Shown here one piece after another: positions 11,530 through 26,200 of a DNA stretch of 64,000 bases. How positions within the stretch are numbered: position 1 is the stretch's first letter; every line of letters starts with the position of its first letter. The notes under the pieces were generated by a model that saw only the letters and a program-made list of their open reading frames with translations, did not search any database and was not told the DNA's origin. A program made the translations under genes and the position numbers. The stretch comes from Apium graveolens (Eukaryota; Streptophyta; Magnoliopsida; Apiales; Apiaceae): positions 302,401,727-302,465,726 of the forward strand of contig NC_133650.1 in NCBI RefSeq assembly GCF_009905375.1, read 5' to 3'.

Positions 11530-13299
11530 GCCATGAGTTTTTTTTTAAAAAAGTGAAATTTGAGATTTATTTAGCTTTTCGTATTGATATTAATAAATTC
11601 AAATTGATAAATTTGTATATTATTATATATAAAATATGAGATAACGAGGAATAAACTTTTATCACTAGACGTTATTTTCTTAAATTTATAGATTAGTTAT
11701 ATAATTTCGTGTCTATCTTTTTAAATTTGTAGGTCAGTATATAATTTCGCGACTAGTTTTTCAAATTTGTAAATCAATATATAATTTCTAGACTAGTTTC
11801 TTAAATTATACGTGGTTTTTTTGGTTCCTTGTGAAGTATATGCACTATTTGATTATTTATCTAATTCAATTATTCTTCCTTGCGAGAGACGCTAATGAGC
11901 ATGTAATAAAAAACTTAAACGGAATATAAGGAAAGAATAAACTATCAAAAAATGTAAGTAATTAAATAAAATGTACTTGTGACCTATGAATGATGAGAAA
12001 TATATAAATGCATAAATGTAGTTGTGGTTGAATGAATAGAATAACATAAAATAAAATAAAGGAGTGAATGAGATTAATTTTGAAAAGAAGGGAATAGAAT
12101 AAAATAGAATAGATACAAAACAAACTTTAATGAAACACTAAAATGTTAACATCAATGTCACTTAACATGTCTCCCTGTATATTGTGAACTATGTAGTTGC
12201 CTTCAATCTTGATTATGACCATTTCCAATTTCTTAAGGGACCACTGGTCCTTTAAAATATATCTTTCTTTTCTTTTCTTTTTTAATTTATTCTCTGTCTT
12301 TTTCTTTTCTCAATTTTCCATTCAAATGTGCTACTCACCACTCACCACTCATGGAACCATGGTTCCTCAATATATTATGTTTTTAATAAAGACAAATATT
12401 TTTAATATGAATGTGCATTGTAAAGTATAAAATTTATAAAAAAATATTGTGGTGATTGAGTTCTTGTATCTTTAGGGCAGTTCACTGGTATCTCTGACAT
12501 ACAAGTGTTGTCAACAAAAGTTTCATGTACATGCTAAAGTAGGGAGGTTGAGGCAGGAGGCTCGGATGATTTTAAAGAAAAAGAATATTGAAATTTTAAT
12601 AAATATTTTTCTATTTTTGAGATTTAATTAGTACACATTTTATATACCTGATATCCTTTCATAATATTTTAAAATAAGCATTTGGAAAAGCAGATATTAG
12701 GTATTATAAAACAGACTAAAAACCCACAATTTAAAAGAATGGCCTAGAATTGTTTGTCATGTCAAACTTTATATCACCACACTCATAACTAGAGTTGCCA
12801 TATCTTGAAACACCATTAATATTCTACTGCTCACACACGCAATAGACTTTATTGTTATACTTCCTTTTTTCTTTTGACATTAAATTTATATTGTAATTGT
12901 TATATCATTATAAGGTTGAATCTTTATAAACTAATAATTAATAAAATAAATATTTTGTTAAAATAATATTTTTTTATCTTAATATAATATAATATAGTAT
13001 TTTTTCCCGTTTTTAATATATTAAAAATAATATATTTTGACTATCAATAAATTAATAAACTTGTACAAGTAATAGTTTTTATAAATTTCAATTATATCCT
13101 ATGTGTTTCTTTGGCCCCTGCTTGCATCAAGGCGGCGGAAATTTGAAAAGCAATGCAGTTTTATCAGAGGAAACAACCAAGAAAATCGAGCACAAAATAA
13201 AAAATAGTTTTACTCATAATATATAATTACGAGGTAGTATCCATTTCTATAATATAAATTCATATAGTTAGAATTTTGAGGGATTTTTGTTTTAAATGT
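11530..13299. other. AT-rich intergenic region
   Basis: Very AT-rich sequence with short low-complexity runs and no frame with coding character. The open frame at 12197-12430 is low-complexity noise. Confidence 0.5.
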
Positions 13300-13522
13300 T
13301 ACTCCCTCCGTCCCACTTGATTGTTTACGTTACTTTTTGACACGTTTTTCAATGTTTGTTTAAAGTATAGTTTCATAATATATTTTTTTTAAATAAAAAT
13401 TTTATGTTTAAACTTTTATTCAAAAAAAAAATTTGAAAAAATATTATACAACTATAATTTATAGAAGTCTCGAAATACGTGTCGAATAGTAGTGTAAACA
13501 TGCCAGGGGGACGGAGGGAGTA
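13300..13522. mobile_element. Stowaway MITE (Tc1/mariner-derived)
   Basis: The inverted termini ctccctccgtccc (from 13302) and gggacggagggag (to 13520) flank an AT-rich core of about 219 bp without coding capacity. A TA dinucleotide sits at each end (13300-13301 and 13521-13522), the target duplication of this superfamily. The subterminal parts (ttgattgtttac and gtaaacatgcc) extend the inverted repeat imperfectly. The family is mobilised by mariner-type transposase supplied in trans. Confidence 0.93.
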
Positions 13523-16500
13523 ACATTCTTTCTTATTGATTTACCAATAGTATCCCTGCATTTCATATTTCACCTTTCATATTCTTTCCGTCTCATTTTT
13601 CTTATCCATTAATCTAAATTTATTTTTAACTCAATCAAATCAAATATCATAAAAATTGTCATAATATAAAACTAAAACAACAATTTTTACTTTTTGTTAT
13701 CCTTTTACTTAACTTTTATTTACATTTATTTATTATACTTATTAAATTGGACAATTATTATGACACAGAGAAAAATAATAATAGTGAATAATAAAATCGG
13801 CACAAATAGAGTATCATTTTTTTAAAGAAAATATGAGTGGTATTCTGGTAATGGTATGATATATAAAGATGAGGTTAAAAGAGAAAGAGAGTGAGAGTCA
13901 TAGTTTTAGAATGATTTTCCTTTAAAAAAGAGAAAGTAGCTTTATCGTGTTTCATGTTGAACATATACTAACATTCAACTGTTATGGGAAATTGGGTAAT
14001 ATCAAGAACATCATTACTCATTACTACTAAATTCTTTTTAAAAGCAACTCAAGTGCTTAAAGCCCTCTAAACATGTAGCAATCCCATGATTATTTTTCAT
14101 AGTGGTATCCGCATTAGCTTAAACTGCACAGGAAGTCTGTACCCTACTTATTTAACCAAAATTAAAGTTGTGTTAATCAGATTTTTGACCCCATTCGATC
14201 GATTTTTCCTGAATTGCCTGATTTTTAATTGATTTTTTAAAAACCGCACTTTAACCCGATTAACAATTAATTGAGACGGGACCCGTCCGTACTCTATTTA
14301 ATCGATTAATCGGCCGATTTTTAAGTTATTAAGTTTTTCACAGAAGTCATAATAAGTAAAGTGTAATTTTTATGTATTTGGAAATTGGAATAATACAATT
14401 CTACTAATAGTACAAAACTACAAATAATCGGATATTTGGCACCACATTAAATGTATATTTTAAAGTATCGTATGCACTGATGATAAAATGTAAATATTTT
14501 AACAGTTTAATTATTCTAAATTCGTATTCACTTGAATATACAGATTTTTTAATATAAATATATAAGTTCTCATATGTAATAATTACATAATTACACAACT
14601 TGATTAGAAGTTGTTAATTATATCACGAAAATATATTACAATATATTAGTGCTTATATAACTTCCTAGTGACGAGATTTTTCTCATATTTTAAATTTAAA
14701 TAAACATTTTTATTTAATAATATTATCTTTAAGTTGTCTGTTTATGGGAGTAAAAGAGAGAAGTGCAGAGCAAGTGGCACATGCAAAGCTTTTACGAGAC
14801 ATTCGAAGCAAAATCAAAGTGCGCAATGAGGACTTTGATGGTCCTTTGCTTTCCATTAAAAGTTGTTGATTACTTGTAAATAATAACAACCTTTTTTTTT
14901 TAATTTAATTGAATAATTGATCTTCAGTCCTTCACATCTTGTTCTTTTCTATTGAGTTAGAATAATCCTAGCATATTCTAAAACAATTTTATTTTTAAAG
15001 GAAATTTTTTATCAAAGTTGAATGAACATAAAATGGATCAAATTGATAGTCTTTGTGCAAAGACAATAAAAAATGATACTTTAAAAATGATATATTTACC
15101 AGTATTTTTGGTTACAATTTGTTTGAGCTATCAATTATATATGCAATTTCATATTTTCGTATAAACATTTATCACTAAATTAAAATGAACACGGTAGAAA
15201 ATAAACACTTTCTCATCAAGAAAAGCAAACAAACTAAAATTTTAATCTAAAAATCCAAATAAAATTTTTAGATCTGAAAAACAAAAATACAGTAATATAT
15301 AATTGATCTAAAAATGTAACTTATAACTTAAAGTCAAAAAATGTCATATAAGTGATATGAGAATCGTAACTTAAAATTTATTTATGTGTTTGGATAATTG
15401 TATGTATAAATCACTTATTGTTAATAATGTGTTGGTAAATCATAATTTATAATTATAATTATTTTAAAATAAAATTAAAATATAAATTACAAATGTAAAG
15501 AATTAATAATTTTGAGACCTAAATATGAAACTAAAAAGAAAATTTAAAAATAAGAATAATAATCGGGATAAAACTATATAATATACAGTATTCATCGTGA
15601 TAAAAATAAAATTATAATATTAATCCGAGCTAAAAAAATAAATGTACATATAATTAGATTAATTTAGCTTAGTTAATATAATATTAGACTATTAAAACAA
15701 AACTACACCCCAATTTTTGTTCACCGCCAACAAATCATATTTTGTTGGATGCTTGTGGTGGGTTGTTTTTTATCTAACTTAGCTTTAGGTGCATTTGCAT
15801 TTGTGACAATAAGTTTCGATTTATTTCATAATCGGGATTTGACCCAATTTTTGTAAAACACTCGGAATTTAACCCAAGTTGTCATATTTACTATTCACCC
15901 GAATTAAAAAGAGTATACGATTGAAACAAGTTCAAACAAAATTAAAATCAAAAGATGACGAACCTTCATTTAAAAATTTAAATGAGCAAATTTCATATCT
16001 TAAAAATTTTATTAAATTAAATCTAGAAAAATCATGTAATATAAAAAATATTTCATACATAACATGATTTTTTTATCGTAGTTAACCTGCACCCGCTACC
16101 CTTCGGATACATACTGGGTAAATTATACGGGCTCACGCAATACCCAACGTGAACCAAGGTAAAGTAATAGCCTCTAAATCATCACGTGAACCAACGTAAA
16201 CCGCATTTAAATGACAGACTCTGGCTCAGGAGCCATAATCATAAATTGTCCTCCCGTAACATTGGAACCTGTGACTAAAAAAGTAATTATTCCATTTTTA
16301 ATCAACTGAGTCAATCCTTGCGAGCGCATGATTTTTAAGCTTGTACAATTTGAAAATAGGAAATTAGAAAAAAAATGAAGCAGAATGTCATCAAAGAAAA
16401 CGAAGAATGAAAATTTGAAAGTTAGGATTTCTAACTTTTCATTTACAGTTTTGATGATATGTTGCCGATTTCTTAATTTGTCAAACATGCAAGTGAACAG

Positions 16501-16960
16501 AAGAACGGTCTAAAAGAGTAAATGACTCTTCAAATTAATTACCAAAACATGCACTATTGTGAAATTAATTTATTTACCGTACACTTATTTTCCTTCATTT
16601 TTTAAACTGGGGAGCAAGGATTAACTTTCCCTTATCACTCCCACTCCGCTGAGCACTGTATATTTATTTAGAATTACACAAATTATTTTTCCATGTATTC
16701 ATTATATAGTTGTGAAAGACAGTAAGTGAAATTGATTAGGTATAAAATATGAGGTAAATATTTATTTGGCCAAAAACAATATGAATATAAAAAATTTAAA
16801 AACAAAAAATGTAAAATACATTTAAATGATTTTAAAAGTTTAAACAATTATTTAAAAATTTAAGAAAAAGGAAAAAAAAACCTGTGGGCTGCTTTATATT
16901 CTCATCTCCCTCCTTAAACCCACAGCTTTCTTCTGTTCTAGAGAGAAAACAACAAGAAAC
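13523..16960. other. AT-rich intergenic region, probably old transposon remains
   Basis: No coding frame is supported on either strand. A somewhat GC-richer patch at about 16080-16200 and one at about 14170-14310 look like fragments of dispersed repeats, but termini could not be defined. Confidence 0.4.
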
Positions 16961-16966
16961 AACACG

Positions 16967-17002
<36 letters not shown>

Positions 17003-17008
17003 TCTCTC
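16967..17008 (+). repeat. (CT)n microsatellite in the FLZ gene leader
   Basis: About twenty CT units with one interruption lie 115-157 bp upstream of the FLZ start codon. Their position suggests the promoter edge or 5' UTR. CT runs are common there in plants and may influence expression. Confidence 0.85.
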
Positions 17009-17123
17009 GTTAAATTTGCATTAACTCTCTCCCAACTCTCAGCATACCTTCATCTTCTAACAACCAAGAATGAATCTTTAAAGCAAGATAAAATCCCATT
17101 AAAAATCCCATATTTTCTCAAAA

Positions 17124-19845
17124 ATGGCAGAATTGAAGCCAAACAAAAGAAGATTATCAATCAACCTTTCATTTCTAAGCCTCAATGATCAAACACAAAC
17201 CTCTCTTAATTTCCCCACAAAATCATCCAAGAAATTTGAAAATGGACAAGATGGTGTTGTGGGTCTTGGAATTGTAGCTGCTATGACCCAATGGGATCAT
17301 ACCCATGACCCGTTAATTTCGACCCGACCCGGGTTCTTGGGTGTTTCTCCAAAATCCAATCCAATTCCTATTTTTGGGAATATGGTTGATTCTGATTGTA
17401 AGTCTGTGGGGCCCAATTTTGAGGATGATATGGAGTTGTCTGAAGAGTATACTTGTGTTATATCTCATATTGGGAACAATTTGATCAAGAAAAGTGAGTA
17501 TTTTGATGGGAATTTGACTAGTAAGTGTGAGACTACTGTGAGTGAGAAAGATGGTAGAGATTGGGTGAGTTCTGGTGTGTTTTTGCCGCCTTCGAGGACT
17601 AATGCTGGTGAATCTGCAGCTGTGGCGGTGTTTGGGACAGCTGATTTTCTGAGTTCTTGTTATCTTTGCAAGAAGAAGCTTCATGGATTGGACATTTTCA
17701 TGTATAGGTATGAGATATTAAATATCGTAAATTCCTATGCTTTTTATTTGTTAATTTTGTGTGTTACTGTTGTATTGGCTTGTGAATTGTAGTGTTTTAG
17801 TAGTGTTTCTTGATTTGAGGTGTTGTTTGAGAAACTATGTGTTTCAAAGTGTACTTGTGTTTTTGCTTGTTTGTTAATCATTGAGGAGTGATTTTGAGGA
17901 AAACGGTCCAACAAGGGTAAACGTTTGATTTAGGTTTGTATAAGAAAATCTGTATGTTTGACTACTTGACTGGATCTGAATGCGGAAAAAATCTTATATT
18001 TGAAATGCAGTGTATGTGTTTCCTTGTCTTTTAATGATTGAGGTAAAAGTCTAAGGAGGTTTGTCAAAATGGGGCAAACTCTTGATGAATGAAAGGGAAG
18101 TCTATTATTAACCTTGGATGGTCAGCTTTATTTTACCATTCAATTTTGAGCCATATAATTGATTCAAGTTAGGATGCACATAATCATATAATTCCAACCG
18201 TGTGAAAATGCATTTTTTTTTGTGGTTTCTTGGTTCTCGGGTTGCTAAATTCTATTATTTGAACAATATATTAGGTACATCTTCTACTTTGGATTCATAT
18301 GGTGCGCGATATACTGGTTTATAGAAACATAGACTGTACCCTCTCTAGCTTGCTCAATCTTCATTTATGACTTAATTGACCTCCTTGTATATTTTCATAA
18401 TCTGGAAAACGAGTATTTTACTTGATGCGACTTTCTTTCAAGCGGTTCAGTCTGTAGCTTATTACCTGACCGTTTGTTTTAAAGTTTGATTTGGAGTGTG
18501 TGACTTGTTTTTTTTTCAATTTTTTTTTATCTTTCAATGTTTTGTTGTTCCACAATCTAAGTTACTCATGATCTTAAATAGACAGCGATAGGATAAAATA
18601 CAAAGTGATTATATGCTTTTTAAAGTACATGCACAGATTCCTCCTCTTTGAGGACTGACCAAGTTGGGAGAAGAATACCTTTCAATAAAAAAGTAGGGAG
18701 AAGAATAGCATTCTTGTTGTCAAAGTTGTGTATGGGAAAAAATGGGAACTCTCTTTTAATACACACTTTCTGAGCCTCAAAATCATCAGGAGTTCTATTT
18801 ATACTAAAAGATTAGGTTTGAGTCAGGAAATCATGATCTGAATTTATAAAGGATACCACTATGTTGAACCTTTTGCACAATTCATAAATTTAAATCTGGA
18901 CATGATAGATTGGAGATGACAGCCATTTCCTTCATCAACACTTTCAAGTTGTGTAATTGATTTTAGTTATGTATTCTAAGATTCGGTCACCACCCTACAA
19001 AGTTACACACACTGACAAAATGAATGTTAATCTTTTGCCTTCTGAAATAATGTAGTAAACAGGGTCGATAAATTTAAGTATTTCATTACATGTCCTTTTA
19101 ACCCTCCACATCACGTGTGAAAAAGCTAGGAGTGCAATTTTCATGGACTTGTCTGATATATAAAATAAAAATGGATCATAATTTTCCATGGAAGTAATTC
19201 ATCTTAGTTTTAAATATTGTTGTCAGCGGTGTTAATTTCTAAAATGTTGTGGTGTCATGAGAATGAAATGCAGCCACTGGATGTTAGATATTTGGACGGG
19301 TTCACTGATTAATAGCTCACAGGCACAGAGACTTGCAACCACCCTTAGTACCATAGTCCATAGCCATCAGCTTTTGTTGTTATGTTAACAGTTTCTTTCG
19401 TGTGCTGTATTCCTTTGTACCACATCTGAATTCTGGATGCCTAACTGTCTGTTCTTTCGTTAATACTTGATAATGACTGCTCCTTGATCATACTGTCATG
19501 TGATTATTATGCCACGGTTTTATCATAATAATTGAGCTTCCTTTTTCAGTTATTAATATATTAAAGACAAATAATTGAAATATCAAGTACATGTGTTTGC
19601 ATCTGCATGAGGTTCTTGGAAATAATAAAAGTATATATGTTCTTGTTAGACGGCTTCTCAGTGATATTTTATTTATTTACTACAGAGGAGAAAAGGCATT
19701 TTGTAGTGCAGAGTGCCGGTACAAGCAGATATCAACTGATGAGCTAAAGGAGAAACGCAGATCTGGAGTGAAAAAACCGCAGGAGTACTCTGTTTCACCC
19801 TGCTCCGGGCCGATGCAGTTTTCAGCTGGGATGGCTGCAGCATGA
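17124..19845 (+). CDS. FCS-like zinc finger (FLZ/DUF581) protein
   Basis: Two exons, 17124-17707 and 19686-19845, are separated by a 1978-bp intron and give 247 residues. The splice (MY-AG|gtatg ... ctacag|AGG) falls inside the zinc finger, as is usual in this family. The FLZ domain shows Cys179-X2-Cys182-X18-Cys201-X3-Cys205 with the family phrase FMYRGEKAFCSAECR. The N-terminal part is long and apparently disordered; it carries GLGIVAAM, like the longer FLZ members (Arabidopsis FLZ8/10/11 type). FLZ proteins bind SnRK1 kinase subunits and act as plant-specific adaptors in energy and stress signalling. The start at 17124 is the first ATG after the CT-rich leader. The FLZ assignment is secure; the exact orthologue is not. 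Confidence 0.93.
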
Positions 19846-20697
19846 AAGCATCTAAGCAGTACTTATCATAAATAATATAATTGATATATGGAATAAAGGA
19901 ATATAGTGAAAGAGTTGGACTTTGAAGTGGTACTCAATGAAAATAAACAGTCGGTGTCGCAATTTTCAAGAGGTTTTGAGCTTAGCAGATTTTCTGGCAT
20001 CACAAAATTTTGAGAGAGATTCGGAAGAGAAATTAAACAGCTTTCCATAGTTTGCTTGAACCCCAAGAACCAAGAGAATATATATTATTATGCTCCTTAT
20101 CTTTTTTGTGTAATATTTGTTGTTATCAAGATGTCTATATCTTAAGGGTGCATAAAAAAAAACTACATTATATGTATTGGGAGATTTTATATATACACAT
20201 TTAAACATATAATTGATTAAGAGGGCTATGCTTGTCAAATTGTACTTGCACTGGTTAGCCTTTAGTTACCTGTACCTCAATATTAAATTTTTTGTTTCCA
20301 AACAAATTTACATGGGTTACCATTAAAGCTGCATCACAAAAAAGTTCCAAATTTTCTCTAAACAAAAGCACCAAGTTGAAAATCAAATGGCAACTATGAG
20401 ACTAAAGTTGAGGGAAGAAATATTAGAAGTATAAGATACAGAATCAGCTTACAGCATCATATCATTTCCACTAAATATTTCATATGCTTGCAGCAAACGT
20501 CTCAGACTCTATGTAAAGCCATATTGGGCTTTGGGCATAATTACAGCACAAAAAACAATTTTTTATATCCAATACAATTATCTATGGAAAAATTTGAACC
20601 TATTTCAGAGCTTCCTCAAATTCTATAAGAGCTCTCGTCAACTGGACTGAAACTAAAGGGGATTTTACAAAAACAAAATGTCATACAAAGGGAGTAC
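19846..20697. other. Convergent 3' region between FLZ and HEN2
   Basis: The two genes converge here, so this stretch holds both 3' UTRs and terminators. No further coding sequence was seen. A tataattga-rich part at 19870-19890 could be FLZ 3' UTR. Confidence 0.5.
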
Positions 20698-23158
20698 TTA
20701 TAAATAGAGTGAATTTGCAAACATGATTCCACGGCGAAGGCTTTCACTGGCTGCTGTAAATTTGCTCTCTAAATCAACCTCTCCAACTGCATGGGCAGCA
20801 GCACGCAACTGCCAACCACAGGAAATTTCACGAATTATAAAGGATTCATATAGAACAAATTAGGGAATTGTAAGTCTGTAACTGTCAATCACAGGTTCAA
20901 TTTAAGGCAATTAAAAAATTAACATTTGATGATTATGCTCAACTTGCCGGGAAGTGGCCTAGGATATTTGCTGCAAGATAATTATTACTTCACTCGTTTC
21001 ATTATAATCTAAACTAACCTAAAATATCATACATGTCTTCCGGCCATATAGTCTGCACCTTATCTTCTTGAAACCTTATTCCATCCCCACCATCAATTAA
21101 TTGTAACCAACCACAATATTAGGTGTTCCAAAATTCTTGGTAACAGATCCTTTCTCAACAGAGGATAGTGGAGCAAAAAATTTGGGTATGAACCATTTCA
21201 ATGCCTAAGTGAACTGAGTTCATTTTACCTTCTACTTTTCCGCTCTAAAACTTGACAATTTTTAACTAGAGCTTAAGAAAAGTATTTTAAAATCACTATC
21301 AGCAACAGCCTTACTAAATACTGTTTAAGTAACTATGAACATGTACATATCGACTTCTAGCATCCAGGGGACTAATTTAAAGATTTTACCTGATTTAGAA
21401 ACTCATCAAGTCTTCTAGCAAGCCGTATAATACTTCCCTCAAAAATGTCAGTCATTTGTATAACTTCAGCAAATGATGCACCCTGCAAAGCAAAATGAAA
21501 TATAAGCTAATCATATATTTAAGTTAACACGATTATATACCATGCAAAATTTAAAAGGACCCAAACCAGTTCTACATAGGGACAGAGTCACAGAGGTAGG
21601 ATTCAATGATTTAGGGAGACTTGGCAAGGCGGTTGGGGATTTTTTTATTATAAAAAATGCAACAAGTGTTTCTTTTATATAATTAAGAAATATAACAAAT
21701 TACAAAATACAATAGAAAAATGTTCCAAGTTCTACATATAAAAGCATAAATTATTAAATATTACACCCAAAGTTATAAAATTCGCAAATTTTAAGTGGAA
21801 GGGGGGGGGGAGGTATCATTACAAATATTACACCTTTTAAGTACAGAGTTAAAATTTTGAAACTCAATTTGTGAAAAATTCTGTTGCTTTCTACAAGGAA
21901 ATGGGGTCCACGTATTTTTCAAAAATGTTGTAGTAGAACAAGCAACAAACTTACCTTTGACCAACAGTATATGACATCCATCAAGAATGGTCTAACTGCT
22001 GCTTCCACATACTCATCCACGACTACTTCCAATTTGCATTCATGTTGTATCTGCAGAATATCACAAAGAAAACATCATCATAGGCCAAACAAAAATTAAA
22101 ATTCCTGGTGATCTTTAAAAATGATTGTTTATTTTCGTGCTTGTTTTCTTATTATAACTAAATATGAATAATTAGCTTTGTATAGCTTACGGTTAATTGT
22201 GTACACCATAAAGTGTCACAAAATTGGGGGAGTAAACAATAGAGACTTAGTGAAACTCAGAACTACATAATTGTCCAACTGTTATTGCAATTTTATTTTT
22301 GTTGTCAGAATAATTAAAAGACCATCATGACCCCCCTTGTTGCTATATTACCTGAACAAAAGACCAAAAAAAGCACAACAGTTAAAGTTTGTTCACATAT
22401 ATATACACCTAACATCAAAACTACCTCTGCAATTCTTCTTGCACTATCTTGGAGTTGTTGCAAAGGTTTATTAAGTTCTGCTCTTAAATGTATCTGTTCA
22501 CTTGATCGGTCTCCTGGAATGAAGCAACTTGCCAGAGCCGCAATTTGATGATGATCAAGATTGTTAAATGTGCCTGGTAAGATAAGAAATTACAGTCAAC
22601 ACAGCTTAATAATTTCACAGATGCAACAAGTTAAACGACAAAGGAGACTAGATTTTAAAGCCATTCCTACTCTTAATAAGAACTATATTCTTTATTCAAT
22701 TTTCAATGACCTCCCCAAATTCAGTTAAGTCTATTATCATAATATTCCTCAAATTTGCTATACTAAAACATACCAAACATACCCAGTATCTCGATGCAGG
22801 ACAACTGCAGAAAAATATGATTTCTGAATAAAAACAGGAAAACAAGAAACTTGGGTGGATGAGCTGCAGAACACACACTACCTGAAGGTTTCCCAAACCG
22901 CATAAGGGAGAAAAACTTCGGATCTCTCACCCACGAGAGACCCAATCTAATATTTCAATAATATCTCAAAACCAAGTACAAGATAATATGTAGGGGTTAT
23001 ATCACTTATGTAAATAATGAAATCCTAAAAGGATAAAACTAAACCTAATAAGCTTATTATAAATACGCTATTAAATAGTTAATTAAATCTTAACCCCACG
23101 TATGAAACATATTGATAAATATACTATTTATTCTACATCAGATACACACTAATAGATA

Positions 23159-23209
<51 letters not shown>

Positions 23210-26200
23210 ATATAATGAGGAAAGTTCTATGGAGACCACTTTTCATCGGAGACCTTGGAGACCACATATGTTCTGCAATCAAAACACTATAAAATATATT
23301 ATTTGGTGAAATATGTTTTACGAGTATCACTAATATATTAAAATTATTGAAGATCATTTAAGTTTAATAAGTAGAATGTGTATGTTCTGCAAACTGAACA
23401 AATGTTCTGCAAACTTAACATGTTTTGCAAAATAAAATATTTTTGTAATTTTTTACATGCAATACATATATGATATTCAAGATTTTGAATAAAATAAGGA
23501 TCTTTATAGAGCATGATTCACAAAATAATATGTTTTGCAATGTTTTTATGCAATATTTAACTTGCAGAACACAAGTGGTCTCCGGGGTCTCCAAAAAAAA
23601 GTGGTCTCCATAGAACTTAATAAAAAATTAAATGAATATTTATGCCAGTCTTATTCCCACTAGATGGGTTGAAATCCTCCAAATTCCAAAGGTCGCCTCT
23701 GTATAGCATCAAAGCTTATTAACATTATAGCCAACAGAAAGTTCAAAATATAATAGTACAAATTATAATTGTTTTCACTAAATTCACAATATAATAAAAA
23801 TTAATAAAAATAATATTTCATAGATGTACGCAAGTTAATTTCCCAACAGGAATTAACGAAATTTAAGATGTAAGCATTAGCTATATAATTTCTTCTAGCT
23901 AGAAACATGTCGGCATAGACAGTCACATGCAAACAGAGTAGGTTGCTCTAAAGCCTAAACCCCAAATATATTGGCCAAGATACTGTGGCCACTGGACACT
24001 GGTTATCTTATCAAACTCAAGTAAGAAAACTCCTCAACTCCTCAAATGCAAACTAGGCGTATATGTAATTATATGATAGGATACGAAGATTAGTAAAGCT
24101 TAAGAGAGATGATATGAGTTCACCATTAAACATTAATTCAGTGACAAGAAGTTCATCTCCTGTGTCTATCAAGCAAGCTGCACGGCCCTTTAACTGGACG
24201 ACGCCATCAGCATCAATGTGACCCAGCTTTTTTAGAACCCGTGACCGGTTCTTCAGTTCATTACGAAATTTTTGGAGCTGCACATATGATGAGAAAAACA
24301 AAAGGGTAAACAAGTCTAAAGATTTGCAGGTTTAGCATCATACAAGATTAACGCGGTTGAAAATCTAAGCAGACCGGTAAAGAGGTAGAACTGAGCCACC
24401 ACTCCAATAACATAAGTTGGAAGTCTTAACTGAGTGTCACACTCGTGATAAAGAATCCAATGTTATAGAAATACATGGGCTTCTAAACAAGATAAATACT
24501 TTCATATCTAACCAAGAATTCTGTTCCTAAAATGTATATGCAAAACATAGTATGCAAGATTTATACTCGCTACACATCAAGCATGATTATACATTCATCA
24601 GAGTCAGACACGTGACATACACTTGGAGGAGAATAGGCAGAGTACAGGTACCTGGGAATCACGCATTTTTGTTTTCAGCTGTTGAATTTCATGATTCACC
24701 TCCGCTTTCCTCTGGAAACATTTGATTTGATTTTCATCTTGTGACTGCACGACATAATAATTTGATTCTAGAAAAAGTAAGGAAGAATTCATATTTTTTA
24801 ATGAGAAAAGTAGTAACGAGTTTGCTTATGATGCTTATGATGCTTATGTATTCAGATCAAATAAACGTGATATTGGAGAACTCATGTTCAAACCTTATAT
24901 AGTGGATGAGACATCATTTGCTTCTCAATTGTTTCAATCTGGTTTACCAACTCAACCAATTCAGGTTCTTCAATACCCATGTCCTGCAGAGAAGTAGAAA
25001 GTAGATAAATTAATATTTTGTGTTCTACATAAGTAATCTGGGAATACCTGCTTTACTTAAATCGAATATGAGTTATATGCAAGTAATTCTAGTTTAAACC
25101 ATTAATTCATTTGCTACACTCTGATAACATGTTTACCAAGACACAGCATTACATCAAGATTGATAAGCCAGAGAGTTTAACAAGCAATAACAACTTAAAT
25201 AATGAAGGCATAGCATTTAATTAATTTTTTTGTGAAAGATACTCAGGAGAATAATTACTAAGAAGATATTACATTATGCAGTGAAGTACACAGACAACAA
25301 AACAAGTGAAGCGAAGCACAGTTAGAAAATGAAATGTCATGAAACGCAAAGATTTATCAAGAGTACCGAGAACATCATTTGTCCAGATAGAAATACATTC
25401 TCACAATTGAATATATTAATAGAAAACATTATGTTTAGCTTAGTTATTTGATATCAATATACATGCTAGACCGTATATCCAGTTTTAAACATCAGCAAAA
25501 CATGCCAACTACCAAGCACATTCCAACAACAAAATTACAACACTTCAATAGTTTACTTAGGTACACATATAGCTATTCAAGTTGAAATAATCCAGAAAAA
25601 ATATATAGATCTTCATGAAACCAAATTTTTAAACCCTCATTTCATACCAATGTCCTGCTGATCGACAAAAAATCAAAAGATACAATAAGGAGGTTGATCT
25701 TTACCTTTACAGGATTAAGCTTAGGGAGGCCTTGAGGAAAACGTTTTCCAAGCTCCTGTACAGCAAGCAGTATACTCTGCCTTACTTCTGCTGGACGAAG
25801 ATCCGAAGGAACTGAAATTCTGATTTTGCTCAATGTCGATATAAGTGCTAGCTGCACAGGAACCTAGAAAGAAACCAGCAGATATGGGCTATTCCACTTA
25901 GATATCTATCATACACGGTACATTTTTTTTGAACTACACCCTCTTCTTGAATTCTCAACTTACCACGTGCATTTCGCCTTTCTCTCCAGGACGAGGTGGA
26001 CATGGTTTTGGACGAGCACCATTTTCATTTGAACCAAGAGAACAGTGAAGTAATGTATCCACTATATAGCTGCAACCACGTGAAGAAGACAATGCCGGGG
26101 GTACAGTCCCTGATGCTGTTGAAGAATTTTTTACCACATTGACTACAACACCCCAACCCCAATCTGTTCCACCTTCCCGTACCTTGACCTATATTTTAAA

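Noticed and set aside
11321..11536. Open frame rich in Asn and Tyr
   Set aside because: It is the translation of the AAT/ATT microsatellite.
17313..17684. 123-codon antisense frame across FLZ exon 1
   Set aside because: It is a shadow of the well-supported plus-strand FLZ coding exon.
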